Shown piece by piece: positions 1 through 7,446 of a stretch of 21,042 bases of DNA (within the stretch, counting starts at the first letter, position 1; every line of letters begins with the position of its first letter). The stretch is taken from positions 1-21,042 of the IMG/VR virus record IMGVR_UViG_3300009512_000107; one strand, 5' to 3'. This DNA comes from a virus. The position numbers and the translations under genes were made by a program. The notes below the pieces were generated by a model, which was given only the letters and a program-made list of their open reading frames with translations, was not told the DNA's origin and made no database searches.

Positions 1-1
1 A

Positions 2-82
2 ACTTTAATGAGCACTTCTTATACTAATGCTGCTCCTTTATTAGCGCCTCCAATTGAAATAACAGGATTAACATGGTCTTAA
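2..82 (+). CDS. C-terminal end of an upstream virion gene (partial)
   Basis: The reading frame is open from the left edge and ends with TAA at 80-82, giving 26 residues that end in APPIEITGLTWS. It is immediately followed by a strong intrinsic terminator, so it is the last gene of an upstream transcription unit. Its position just before a head-tail connector-like gene is where tailed phages usually keep the major capsid protein or another head protein, and the small-residue-rich tail is compatible with that. Too little is visible to assign a family; 'capsid-region protein' is an inference from gene order only. Confidence 0.6.
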   Translation, partial: TLMSTSYTNAAPLLAPPIEITGLTWS

Positions 83-108
83 CTTTAATATAGTTAATAC
101 ATAAAAAC

Positions 109-144
109 AAGAGGGGTCAATTTTAATTGACCTCTTTTTTTTTT
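109..144 (+). terminator. Intrinsic terminator after the upstream head gene
   Basis: An inverted repeat pairs AAGAGG(GG)TCAATT at 109-122 with AATTGACCTCTT at 125-136, with two bulged G residues on the left arm and a very short T-rich loop. The right arm runs into an unbroken T tract up to 144. This is the classic stem plus U-tract of rho-independent termination. It separates the gene ending at 82 from the operon starting at 172. It probably gives a high capsid-region to tail-region transcript ratio, but that is inference. Confidence 0.88.
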
Positions 145-155
145 GCTTATCTTTG
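127..155 (+). promoter_or_regulatory. Bacteroidetes-type promoter (TTG-N18-TATCTTTG)
   Basis: TTG at 127-129 is followed after 18 bases by TATCTTTG at 148-155, an exact match to the TAnnTTTG -7 consensus used by the primary sigma factor of Bacteroidetes; TTG is the -33 element. The ATG of the next gene lies 16 bases after the -7 box. The -33 element is inside the right arm of the terminator stem, so the two signals overlap physically. The same octamer TATCTTTG recurs upstream of the acetyltransferase gene at 11584-11591. Confidence 0.72.
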
Positions 156-171
156 TTTAAAATAAGTAGCA

Positions 172-900
172 ATGATAAATTCTGTACGAAATACAGTTTT
201 AGCGATTATAAATAAAAACAACTACGGTTACATATCTCCATCAGATTTTAACCTTTTTGCAAAGCAAGCTCAGTTGGATATATTTGACGAATATTTTTAT
301 TCATATAATCAACAAATTAATAAAGAAAATTCTCGCGTTTCAGGAACTGAATATGCGGATATTAAAAAAGGAATAGAAGAAGTAATAGATACTTTTTCAG
401 TAACAGCGCCTTTAGCGCAAATAGCACTAAATGTATTTTCTGTCCCGACTACAGCTAGTACTGGATCAGATTATTATTTATTAAATAAAGTTTTATGTTC
501 TTCCGCTGGTATTTACAAGGGGGAAGCTGAACAAGTAAGCAATAGTAAAATAACACTTTTAAATAGCTCTCTTTTAACAGCTCCGTCTGTAGCATATCCT
601 GCGTATACTCAAGAGGGTAATAATATATCTATATTTCCAGTAACATATAATACAGTGGGAGATATTCAGGCACAATATATTAGATACCCTTTAGATCCAA
701 AATGGACTTACGCAACTATATCTAATGGTGATCCATTATTTGATCAGAGTCAGACAGATTATCGAGACTTTGAGTTACCTATAGATGACAGTAATAACTT
801 AGTAGCTAAGATATTACAATATGCAGGGATGTCAATCAGAGAGGGAGACGTAGTTAAGTTCGGTCAAATGGAAGAACAAATAGAAAATCAACAGCAATAG
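172..900 (+). CDS. Head-tail connector-like virion structural protein
   Basis: The product is 242 aa, starting MINSVRNTVLAIINKNNYGY. The N-terminal region (about residues 1-70: one or two helices, then a QAQLDIFDEYFYSYNQQIN segment and ADIKKGIEE) resembles a short structural protein I know from flavobacterial and crAss-like podophages. In these it lies between the capsid and tail-tube genes. Gene order suggests it is an adaptor or ring at the portal/tail interface. The middle part is rich in Ser/Thr and beta-type sequence; the C-terminus is acidic and Gln-rich (EEQIENQQQ). No catalytic motif or membrane segment is seen. The start ATG at 172 follows a promoter closely and has no Shine-Dalgarno, as in Bacteroidetes. 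The next gene starts 2 bases after its stop. The exact role is inferred. Confidence 0.75.
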   Translation: MINSVRNTVLAIINKNNYGYISPSDFNLFAKQAQLDIFDEYFYSYNQQINKENSRVSGTEYADIKKGIEEVIDTFSVTAPLAQIALNVFSVPTTASTGSDYYLLNKVLCSSAGIYKGEAEQVSNSKITLLNSSLLTAPSVAYPAYTQEGNNISIFPVTYNTVGDIQAQYIRYPLDPKWTYATISNGDPLFDQSQTDYRDFELPIDDSNNLVAKILQYAGMSIREGDVVKFGQMEEQIENQQQ

Positions 901-917
901 GCATGGCATATATAGAT
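898..917 (+). repeat. Gene-junction repeat, copy 1
   Basis: The stop/start junction between the connector and tail-tube genes reads TAG-GC-ATG-G-CATATATAGAT. It matches 2872-2891 at 18 of 20 positions, including the stop codon, the 2-base spacer length, the start codon and 11 consecutive bases of the coding start. Both genes therefore begin M-[A/S]-Y-I-D. Confidence 0.7.
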
Positions 918-1823
918 CAAAAAAAATATTACACTAATGATGGAGTTGCACCTACAGATTCAAACTGGGGTTCATCTCAGTATGTTAGCTTGGCTGATGT
1001 AGTGACTAACTTCCTATTGATGTATGATGGAAATCATTCTTTAATTAATAACGAGAATAGATACAAAATATTATTTCACGCAAAGCGAGGTATACAAGAA
1101 TTAAATTATGATGCATTCAAAGAAATAAAATCTTTAGAGCTTACCGTTTATGACGACCTAAGATTTGTTTTACCATCCGATTATGTAAATTGGGTTAAAC
1201 TGTCCTTGTTTAAGGATGGTGTGGTTAGAGATCTTACGGAAAACATACAGGTTCAATCTGCTGTTTCTTATATTCAAACGGCGACTGCATCATTTACTTA
1301 TGACGCTAGTGATAATGTAAATACAGAGACTTCTGCTATTGACACTCAAAGACTAGACGGAAGCTTAAGGAGTATTTATCTTAACGATGTTATAGATGAG
1401 GATGTAACTCCAGAGGTCAATAACTACGATAGCGACTTATTCAGATCAGGAATAGGGGCTAGATATGGTTTAAATACAGAGACAGCCAATATTAATCCAA
1501 CATTTACTATAGACAAGAAGGCTGGAGTTATTAATTTTGATTCTACTATGGCTAATCAGAGTTGTATATTACAATACATATCTGATGGTATGGAGAATGG
1601 AGATGATTCTTTAGTTACTGTAAATAAAATGTTTGAAGAGTATATATACGCATACATAACTTATGCTATTTTAAATAGTAAATTTAATGTGCAGGAGTAT
1701 ATTATAAATAGAGCTAGAAAAAACAAAGCTGCTCTTTTAAGAAACGCAAAAATTAGATTAAGCAATATTCATCCAAGTAGACTTATCATGAGCATGAGAG
1801 GACAGAATAAGTGGATTAAATAA
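903..1823 (+). CDS. Tail tubular / ring protein (TTP-A-like)
   Basis: The product is 306 aa, beginning MAYIDQKKYYTNDGVAPTDS. Recognisable family traits are the NWGSSQYVSLADVVTNFLLM segment (about residues 21-40), the helical FHAKRGIQELNYDAFKEIKS stretch (about 58-77) and LPSDYVNWVKLSLFKDGVV (about 95-113). The C-terminus is a long helix with many Arg/Lys (INRARKNKAALLRNAKIRLS). This is the pattern of the tail-tube or ring proteins of crAss-like and flavobacterial podophages, with a role like T7 gp11: a ring below the connector that helps hold the nozzle. It lies 2 bases after the connector gene and 1 base before the nozzle gene, so translation is probably coupled. The stop/start junction at its 5' end (898-917) is nearly duplicated at 2872-2891. 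No start other than 903 fits. Confidence 0.78.
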   Translation: MAYIDQKKYYTNDGVAPTDSNWGSSQYVSLADVVTNFLLMYDGNHSLINNENRYKILFHAKRGIQELNYDAFKEIKSLELTVYDDLRFVLPSDYVNWVKLSLFKDGVVRDLTENIQVQSAVSYIQTATASFTYDASDNVNTETSAIDTQRLDGSLRSIYLNDVIDEDVTPEVNNYDSDLFRSGIGARYGLNTETANINPTFTIDKKAGVINFDSTMANQSCILQYISDGMENGDDSLVTVNKMFEEYIYAYITYAILNSKFNVQEYIINRARKNKAALLRNAKIRLSNIHPSRLIMSMRGQNKWIK

Positions 1824-1824
1824 G

Positions 1825-2874
1825 ATGGGAAAATATCAAAGAAATTTTATTAGAGGGCGAATGAACAAGAGCCTTGACGAAAGGCTTATACCCAAAGGTG
1901 AGTATATAGATGCTTTGAATGTTCGATTGGGCTCTACGGAGGCTTCGGAGATAGGTTCTGTGGAAAGCTCAAAGGGTAATACTGTACTTACTTCTTTAAT
2001 ATTTACTGATCCTACAACTTTAACTGAGTTGGCGTTAAGTTCAAGCGCTAGAACACTGGGTGTTTACGAGGACGGAGCTAATGAGACTATATACTGGTTT
2101 GTTCATGATCCAGCTTTCCTGTTAGGAGATACTGGAAAATGCGACATGATAGTTTCTTTTACGACAACTACGGGTCAAGTAAATTACCATGTAATAAGCA
2201 TTGATGATGGCAGTGGAATTTTAACTACACTAAACTTTAACCCTGAGCATTTAATAACGGGAGTGAATTTAGTTTCAAACTTATTGTTTTTTACGGATGA
2301 TTTTAATCCTCCTAGATTCATAAACATAAACAACCTTTATAGTATTCCGTCTGATGCAGGTACAGTAGCTCCTATTCCTGTGTGGTATTTTACAGCAGGA
2401 TCGACGGTTCAGGGCGGCATAGAAACAATAGGATTTGATCAAGGCACTTTGTCTCCTTGTCCTAATCCAGTTGGAGCAATTGGCACTGGAGTAGCTCCTA
2501 CTGTTACTCAGATTCCATTGCCGGGGACTGATTGTTATACATTAGGTACGCTAACAAGAAGTAAGGGGTTTGGCATACAAGGACTTAATAATTCAAATAA
2601 CTTTGCTTTAACTTCTTTCACGTATCTTCCTTCTACAGGAGCTGGAGAGTTTACTATGATAAACACGAGTGGTATTAGTAATCCAGGATCGGGAAGTTTT
2701 TCGGGAACAATTACCGGGAACAACGCAACTAGTGGAACTTGGGAGGTTAGTTATAACCCCGGGAATACATATGTAGATTCTACTGGAACTGTTTTGACTC
2801 CAGAATCATTAGGTCAGATTACATATACAGGAATAACTTTAGTTGATACTGTAACTTACACCATTAATATTTAG
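1825..2874 (+). CDS. Tail nozzle ('stabilization'/muzzle) protein, N-terminal half plus inserted domain
   Basis: The product is 349 aa. Residues 1-170 are the conserved N-terminus of the large tail stabilization or muzzle protein of crAss-like and Cellulophaga-type phages. Diagnostic parts are RGRMNKSLDERLIPKGEYID (residues 10-29), NETIYWFVHDPAF (86-98), YHVISIDDG (121-129) and LLFFTDDFNPPRF (153-165), a beta-propeller-like layout related in role to P22 gp10 or T7 gp12. In the homologues I know, this segment runs on within a few residues to an '(F)TAE..VIKKPP' motif. Here that motif begins the next ORF. Residues from about 173 to 349 are extra: Gly/Ser/Thr/Asn-rich, beta-type, with three Cys (in CPNP, DCYT and nearby) and no charged helix, most like an Ig-like surface domain. 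The ORF ends with TAG at 2872-2874, in another frame from the next gene. It is probably one of two parts of a split nozzle protein. Confidence 0.78.
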   Translation: MGKYQRNFIRGRMNKSLDERLIPKGEYIDALNVRLGSTEASEIGSVESSKGNTVLTSLIFTDPTTLTELALSSSARTLGVYEDGANETIYWFVHDPAFLLGDTGKCDMIVSFTTTTGQVNYHVISIDDGSGILTTLNFNPEHLITGVNLVSNLLFFTDDFNPPRFININNLYSIPSDAGTVAPIPVWYFTAGSTVQGGIETIGFDQGTLSPCPNPVGAIGTGVAPTVTQIPLPGTDCYTLGTLTRSKGFGIQGLNNSNNFALTSFTYLPSTGAGEFTMINTSGISNPGSGSFSGTITGNNATSGTWEVSYNPGNTYVDSTGTVLTPESLGQITYTGITLVDTVTYTINI

Positions 2875-2880
2875 ACATGT
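2341..2880 (+). other. Extra ~0.5-kb coding segment interrupting the nozzle gene
   Basis: Between the conserved N-terminal block ending near codon 172 of the first ORF and the conserved NFTAESILVIKKPP block near the start of the next ORF lie about 180 codons that I do not recognise as part of the nozzle family. The segment stays open in the first ORF's frame until TAG at 2872. The sequence is Gly/Ser/Thr-rich, as in phage decoration or Ig-like domains. I see no intein motifs, endonuclease motif or conserved group I intron core, so an added domain plus a gene split is the simplest reading. The boundaries are approximate because they depend on remembered family layout, not on an alignment. Confidence 0.55.
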
Positions 2881-2891
2881 CATATATAGAT
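2872..2891 (+). repeat. Gene-junction repeat, copy 2, at the split in the nozzle gene
   Basis: The sequence reads TAG-AC-ATG-T-CATATATAGAT, with two mismatches to 898-917. It contains the stop of the first nozzle ORF, a 2-base spacer and the start of the second nozzle ORF. The match may be a recombination scar, a shared translation-coupling signal or coincidence. The aligned residues YID are also compatible with the nozzle family's own sequence before FTAE, which weakens a purely recombinational explanation. Confidence 0.65.
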
Positions 2892-5800
2892 AATTTTACT
2901 GCAGAGAGTATTTTGGTTATAAAAAAACCACCGGCATCTGCACCTATAATAACAGCTCTTGCTTTGCCAACGCAAAACAATTTTTTAGAGGAGAGGTTTG
3001 TATGCTTTGCTTATAGATATGAATATCAAAATGGAGAGTTTTCGGCAACCTCACAATTTAGTGACCCTGCTTTTACTCCAGAGGCTTATACTTTTAGTTA
3101 TGATAGCTTCCTGAATGAAGGGATGAGTAACTCTAAAAACGGAGTACAAATAACGTACAATACTGGAGGGCCTTTAGTTGTTGCTATAGAGTTGCTCTTC
3201 AAGGAGATGGATGACCCAACTATTAAGGTTATCGAAAGAATAGATAAAGCCAATCAAAATACAGGTAATGATAATGATCTTACCTATGAATTTGGAACTC
3301 AAAAAATATTTACAGTACTTCCTGAGTATGAGATATTGAGATCATACGATAACGTACCTAGAACCGCTCAAGCGCAGACATTGATGGGTAACAGGCTGGT
3401 TTATGGTAACTATATAGAAGGCTATAATCTTACTGATAAACTTGGAGTTCCGGTTGACTTTACATATACAGCGGATTTAATGTCTGAAGATGTTGGATTA
3501 AGTGAAATTGATGTAACTAATTTAAGTGGAAACTACACTATATCTGGAGGGTCTGTAACTGTGCCTGAGTCTGTTGTAGCTATAGACTTAAGTGGAGTAG
3601 CTTTATTGAATGGATCTAGGATAAATGTTACTATTCAGTTTTTACATTCTTCTTTTCAAGGGCAAGCTCCTTTGCCTTCTGAGACAACGGTGTCTAGTAT
3701 TTTTACAATTGATTACGTTTTAAATGGAAATTTTGATAGCGTTCATGCCTTAGCAAATGATTCAGCTTTTGTGGCTTTTATAGGAACGGCTGCTAATATT
3801 CAGCCGATGGCAACTGCATGCAACGGATTGACGGTAACTGACATATTCAATTGCTCTATACCTAGCCAGCTGACAACGGCTTCAGGGACTGTAACTAAAA
3901 TTGAAAGTGGAATATCTGGAGTGGGACAGCCTATTGAAATAATAAGCACTTCAGGTAGTGACGTTATACAGCTTCAGTTACCTGCAGTGGTTTTTGTTGA
4001 CGACATAAATACACCTACTCAGACTGTTTATGAGTTTTATCAAGTTAACGCTTCTGAGGGTAATTATCAGGAAATTTCTAATAACTATAGCCTACACAGC
4101 AATAGAGGTTATGAGCTTGGTATAGTATACATGGATGAATTTAACAGGTCTACTACCACTCAGGTTAGTCCAAGTAATACAATTCATGTTCCCTGTGGGA
4201 AATCTTCCTCTGTAAATACAATACAAGCTACTATTCCTGGAGGCCCAGGACCTGCTTCGACTGCTATTACAGCTCCTCAGCTTGCGCCATCATGGGCGAC
4301 TAGGTATAAGTTTGTTATTAAGCCAGATAGAACAACATACGAGACAATATATACGAGTACATATTTTGACGATCCGGATAGTAACGCTACATTTTTCTTT
4401 TTAGAAGGAGAGAATGCTAGTAAGGTTGAGGCTGGAGATAGATTAATAGTAAAGACAGATAGTAATGGTGTAATGCCTTCGTGCGTATACGCCACTGTGT
4501 TAGAAAAAGAAGTGAAAGCTCAAGATTTTATAAAGATTCTTGATCCTTTGAATCCTGCGGCAGGTGATGATCCCGCTGGAACAATATTAGTAGCGGCAGG
4601 AACATATATGAAAATCAATGCTAATAACTTTGCTATAGCTAGTAACGATGATCCAGGGGGTAATTTTGTTGATCCCGGTAATTTTACAGATGCTTCAACG
4701 AGAAATGGCGAAGCTGCTTTTGTTGCTTATCCTGTGAATGTCATTAACCCAGGGGGCACAGGAAGTACTAGTTATATTGACTATACAATTCCAGAAGGAA
4801 GCACAACAAGCTTTGATTTTTTTACAAAAAGAAATCAGATGAAAATTGCGGGATCAATAATATATAATGAAAGGAAATATACTCTAGATTTAGATGTAAG
4901 ATCTCGTGCAGATTACAGTAACTTTAAAGAGTTTTGGGATGGAGAAGATTTTAACCTACTAATAGATAATGGTGAGTCTACTATAGGTGGTAATGATGAT
5001 GCGTGGGATATATCATACAACAGTGTTCTTCAAACGGAGTCTAGAGCACCACTTCAAACAGATATGCCTACGCCAAGAAGTGAAGATATTAATTTTAAGT
5101 TTTTTAGAGATAGCTCCACCAATCAGTTGTTCTTACTATGTTCAGCTAGTATAGAGGCTTTTATTGAGGTTGCAGGATTTAGATTAGATGTTAAGCACTC
5201 TTACATATATGATTTTAGAATTCAAGTAAATAGAGTTCCTGGAGATACAGTTGTATTTGAGACAATACCTGCTGAGGCTTTAGATGATGTGTGGTATGAG
5301 AATGATTTATCTTTTCCTATTGATAATTTAGGTCAGCATACCGGTAATGTTCAGAATCAGCTTATTAATTTTGAGAATGGATCTAGTGGAACGACAACAC
5401 CACAGGATGCTATTATTGACACTGGCTTTTATAACTGTATATCTTTTGGAAATGGAGTGGAGAGCTATAAGATTAGAGATTCAATAAAAGGGAAACCTTT
5501 AAATTTTGGAAATAGAGTAAGCACAACATCTGCTCAATTATATAAAGAATCTGATAGATTTGCAGACTTGACTTATAGCGGCGTGTTTAATGATGAGACT
5601 AATGTAAATAAACTTAATGAGTTTAATTTAGGTCTTTTAAACTATAAGCCTCTTGAGACTTCTTTTGGTCCTGTAGAAAAATTATACGGAAGAAAAGATG
5701 ATATACTCACTTTACAGGAAGATAAGATTTCTTATGTTTTAGTGGGGAAAGACTTACTTAGTGATGCTAGTGGAGGTGGAGTATTGACATCTGTTCCCAC

Positions 5801-7436
5801 TGTTCTTGGTAAGCAAGTTCCTAGAATTGAAGAGTATGGTATAAGCTCAAACCCAGAGAGTTTTTCTTCGTATGGAGCTGATAAATATTTTACTGACTCT
5901 AAGAGGGGTGCTGTAATAAAACTTAGCGGAAGCTCTCTTGGTAATGATCAACTAGAAGTTGTTTCTGAGTATGGCATGCGTGGTTGGTTTAGAGATTTCT
6001 TTGTAGAAACTACAAATAATCAGAAGCTTGGAGGATTTGATCCTTACATGAATGAGTATGTTTTATCTACTAATAGTCAGACTGCGGAAGTTGTAGGTAA
6101 TTGTCTTCAGTGTGGTGTAACTGAGAATGTATTTGTTAATCCATCGGAAGAAACAATATACTGTGTAAATGTAGGTCAAGATATTGGATCAGTAGTTGTA
6201 GACTACGTAATTCCTAATGCTGCTTCTGACGATATTGTAAGTCAAGTAAATACTCCTAGTGCAGGAACAGGATTAGTTGATATTACAAGTGAATCTGGAA
6301 TTGACTTAGTTACTCAAGGAACTAACACAGGTGTTGGATATACCATAACTGCATATTACAATGGTATTGAGTTTGGTACTTCGGGAGTTGTGTTTATGAG
6401 TGGGTCTTTTACTATTCCTAAAACCTCAGTAACTGCTACTAGCGTCACTCTGGTTGTAACGACCACTTCAACAACGGCTGATACGATTCAAATAAATACT
6501 AGCTGTCCTATTCAAGATATAATGACAATCTATAATATAGCTTTAAGTAGTAGTAATGAGGCAACTCAGTCTATCCATAATCAATATTCTTGGATCGACG
6601 GAGCGTTCTCATCTGCAGTTCAATCAAACCAGGTTTTACTTGCTGATTCAAGTATTATACCTATTGTTTCTCAGTATGCAGCCGGATCAGGGCCTATAGG
6701 TTCTTTCGCTCCATCTGCAGGCGCTACGGTTAGTATTATAAGTAACAAATTACAGGATGATAACTTCTTATTTAGCACTACTTCTAATAAGCTTCAGTTT
6801 TTAAGAACTGATATTACTTATGGAAATAACTCTGCGGATATATTAGCTTTAGTGGCAGCAGCTACTACCGCTTCTCCTATTGTTACTAACATTAATCAGA
6901 ACTACGCAAACTTCACTATGCCTACTGGAACTGCTGCTCAAGATAAATTATATTTAATATGGGATTACAGAGATTCTACTAGTGCGATACTGAATGTAGA
7001 TAATAATTACGTTGACGCATGTTGCCCTGGTATTCCAATAGGCCCTGTTGTAGGGTGTGGAGTAGCTAATGCTTACGCAGGAGGATCTGTTTTTCCAGAT
7101 GTTTCGAATGTTACGGTAGGAGCAGCCATTGGTAGTGTATCACTTAGCTTTAATATGAGCTCTGCTGCAGGAACTTCTTCTATACCTTCGAAGATTGTCG
7201 TTAAATATGACGGAGTAACTGTTATAGACACTGGTTATAGAGGAGACGTTAGCTATCAAGGGGCATTAAACTCCGCTTTAGCGGCGTTAGGTTTCCCTGC
7301 GGAAAATATAGTTGGCGCTGGAGTAGGAACTGCAACATTCACTAAATCTGCTACCTCACCAACGACTGCTATTGTAGAAGTATATTCTCCTTTAGACAAC
7401 AACGTATGGAGTACAACACTAAACTGTCCAATCTAA
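2877..7436 (+). CDS. Tail nozzle ('stabilization'/muzzle) protein, main C-terminal part
   Basis: The product is 1519 aa. It starts inside the family: NFTAESILVIKKPP (residues 6-19), then EERFVCFAYRYEYQNGEFSA (about 38-57) and LLFKEMDDPTIKVIERIDK (about 106-124). The family's late signature is present: YGADKYFTDSKRGAVIKLSG (about 998-1017), MRGWFRDFF (about 1033) and GGFDPYMNEYVLS (about 1051-1063). It is followed by about 455 residues of Ig-like/beta-rich C-terminal modules with paired Cys (CLQCG, YCVNVG, CPIQD), YLIWDYRDS (about 1358) and an IVVKYDGVTVIDTGYRGD domain near the end. It probably forms the tail nozzle and host-contact surface and must assemble with the N-terminal half encoded just upstream. 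The start ATG is 2 bases after that ORF's stop, in the -1 frame, with no Shine-Dalgarno; translational coupling is the likely mode. It is longer than typical nozzle proteins, mainly in its beta-rich middle and end. Confidence 0.8.
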   Translation: MSYIDNFTAESILVIKKPPASAPIITALALPTQNNFLEERFVCFAYRYEYQNGEFSATSQFSDPAFTPEAYTFSYDSFLNEGMSNSKNGVQITYNTGGPLVVAIELLFKEMDDPTIKVIERIDKANQNTGNDNDLTYEFGTQKIFTVLPEYEILRSYDNVPRTAQAQTLMGNRLVYGNYIEGYNLTDKLGVPVDFTYTADLMSEDVGLSEIDVTNLSGNYTISGGSVTVPESVVAIDLSGVALLNGSRINVTIQFLHSSFQGQAPLPSETTVSSIFTIDYVLNGNFDSVHALANDSAFVAFIGTAANIQPMATACNGLTVTDIFNCSIPSQLTTASGTVTKIESGISGVGQPIEIISTSGSDVIQLQLPAVVFVDDINTPTQTVYEFYQVNASEGNYQEISNNYSLHSNRGYELGIVYMDEFNRSTTTQVSPSNTIHVPCGKSSSVNTIQATIPGGPGPASTAITAPQLAPSWATRYKFVIKPDRTTYETIYTSTYFDDPDSNATFFFLEGENASKVEAGDRLIVKTDSNGVMPSCVYATVLEKEVKAQDFIKILDPLNPAAGDDPAGTILVAAGTYMKINANNFAIASNDDPGGNFVDPGNFTDASTRNGEAAFVAYPVNVINPGGTGSTSYIDYTIPEGSTTSFDFFTKRNQMKIAGSIIYNERKYTLDLDVRSRADYSNFKEFWDGEDFNLLIDNGESTIGGNDDAWDISYNSVLQTESRAPLQTDMPTPRSEDINFKFFRDSSTNQLFLLCSASIEAFIEVAGFRLDVKHSYIYDFRIQVNRVPGDTVVFETIPAEALDDVWYENDLSFPIDNLGQHTGNVQNQLINFENGSSGTTTPQDAIIDTGFYNCISFGNGVESYKIRDSIKGKPLNFGNRVSTTSAQLYKESDRFADLTYSGVFNDETNVNKLNEFNLGLLNYKPLETSFGPVEKLYGRKDDILTLQEDKISYVLVGKDLLSDASGGGVLTSVPTVLGKQVPRIEEYGISSNPESFSSYGADKYFTDSKRGAVIKLSGSSLGNDQLEVVSEYGMRGWFRDFFVETTNNQKLGGFDPYMNEYVLSTNSQTAEVVGNCLQCGVTENVFVNPSEETIYCVNVGQDIGSVVVDYVIPNAASDDIVSQVNTPSAGTGLVDITSESGIDLVTQGTNTGVGYTITAYYNGIEFGTSGVVFMSGSFTIPKTSVTATSVTLVVTTTSTTADTIQINTSCPIQDIMTIYNIALSSSNEATQSIHNQYSWIDGAFSSAVQSNQVLLADSSIIPIVSQYAAGSGPIGSFAPSAGATVSIISNKLQDDNFLFSTTSNKLQFLRTDITYGNNSADILALVAAATTASPIVTNINQNYANFTMPTGTAAQDKLYLIWDYRDSTSAILNVDNNYVDACCPGIPIGPVVGCGVANAYAGGSVFPDVSNVTVGAAIGSVSLSFNMSSAAGTSSIPSKIVVKYDGVTVIDTGYRGDVSYQGALNSALAALGFPAENIVGAGVGTATFTKSATSPTTAIVEVYSPLDNNVWSTTLNCPI

Positions 7437-7446
7437 AAATAAATAA

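Noticed and set aside
2860-2880. Programmed -1 frameshift joining the two nozzle ORFs
   Set aside because: The frame of the second ORF is closed by TAA at 2865-2867, leaving only a few bases of overlap before the TAG at 2872. No X XXY YYZ slippery heptamer is present in that window (codons ATT AAT ATT TAG). Stop/restart fits better.
2341-2880. Intein or group I intron in the nozzle gene
   Set aside because: No intein block A Cys start with terminal HN plus Cys/Ser/Thr splice pattern, no homing-endonuclease motif, and the segment reads as low-charge Gly/Ser/Thr-rich protein rather than structured RNA.
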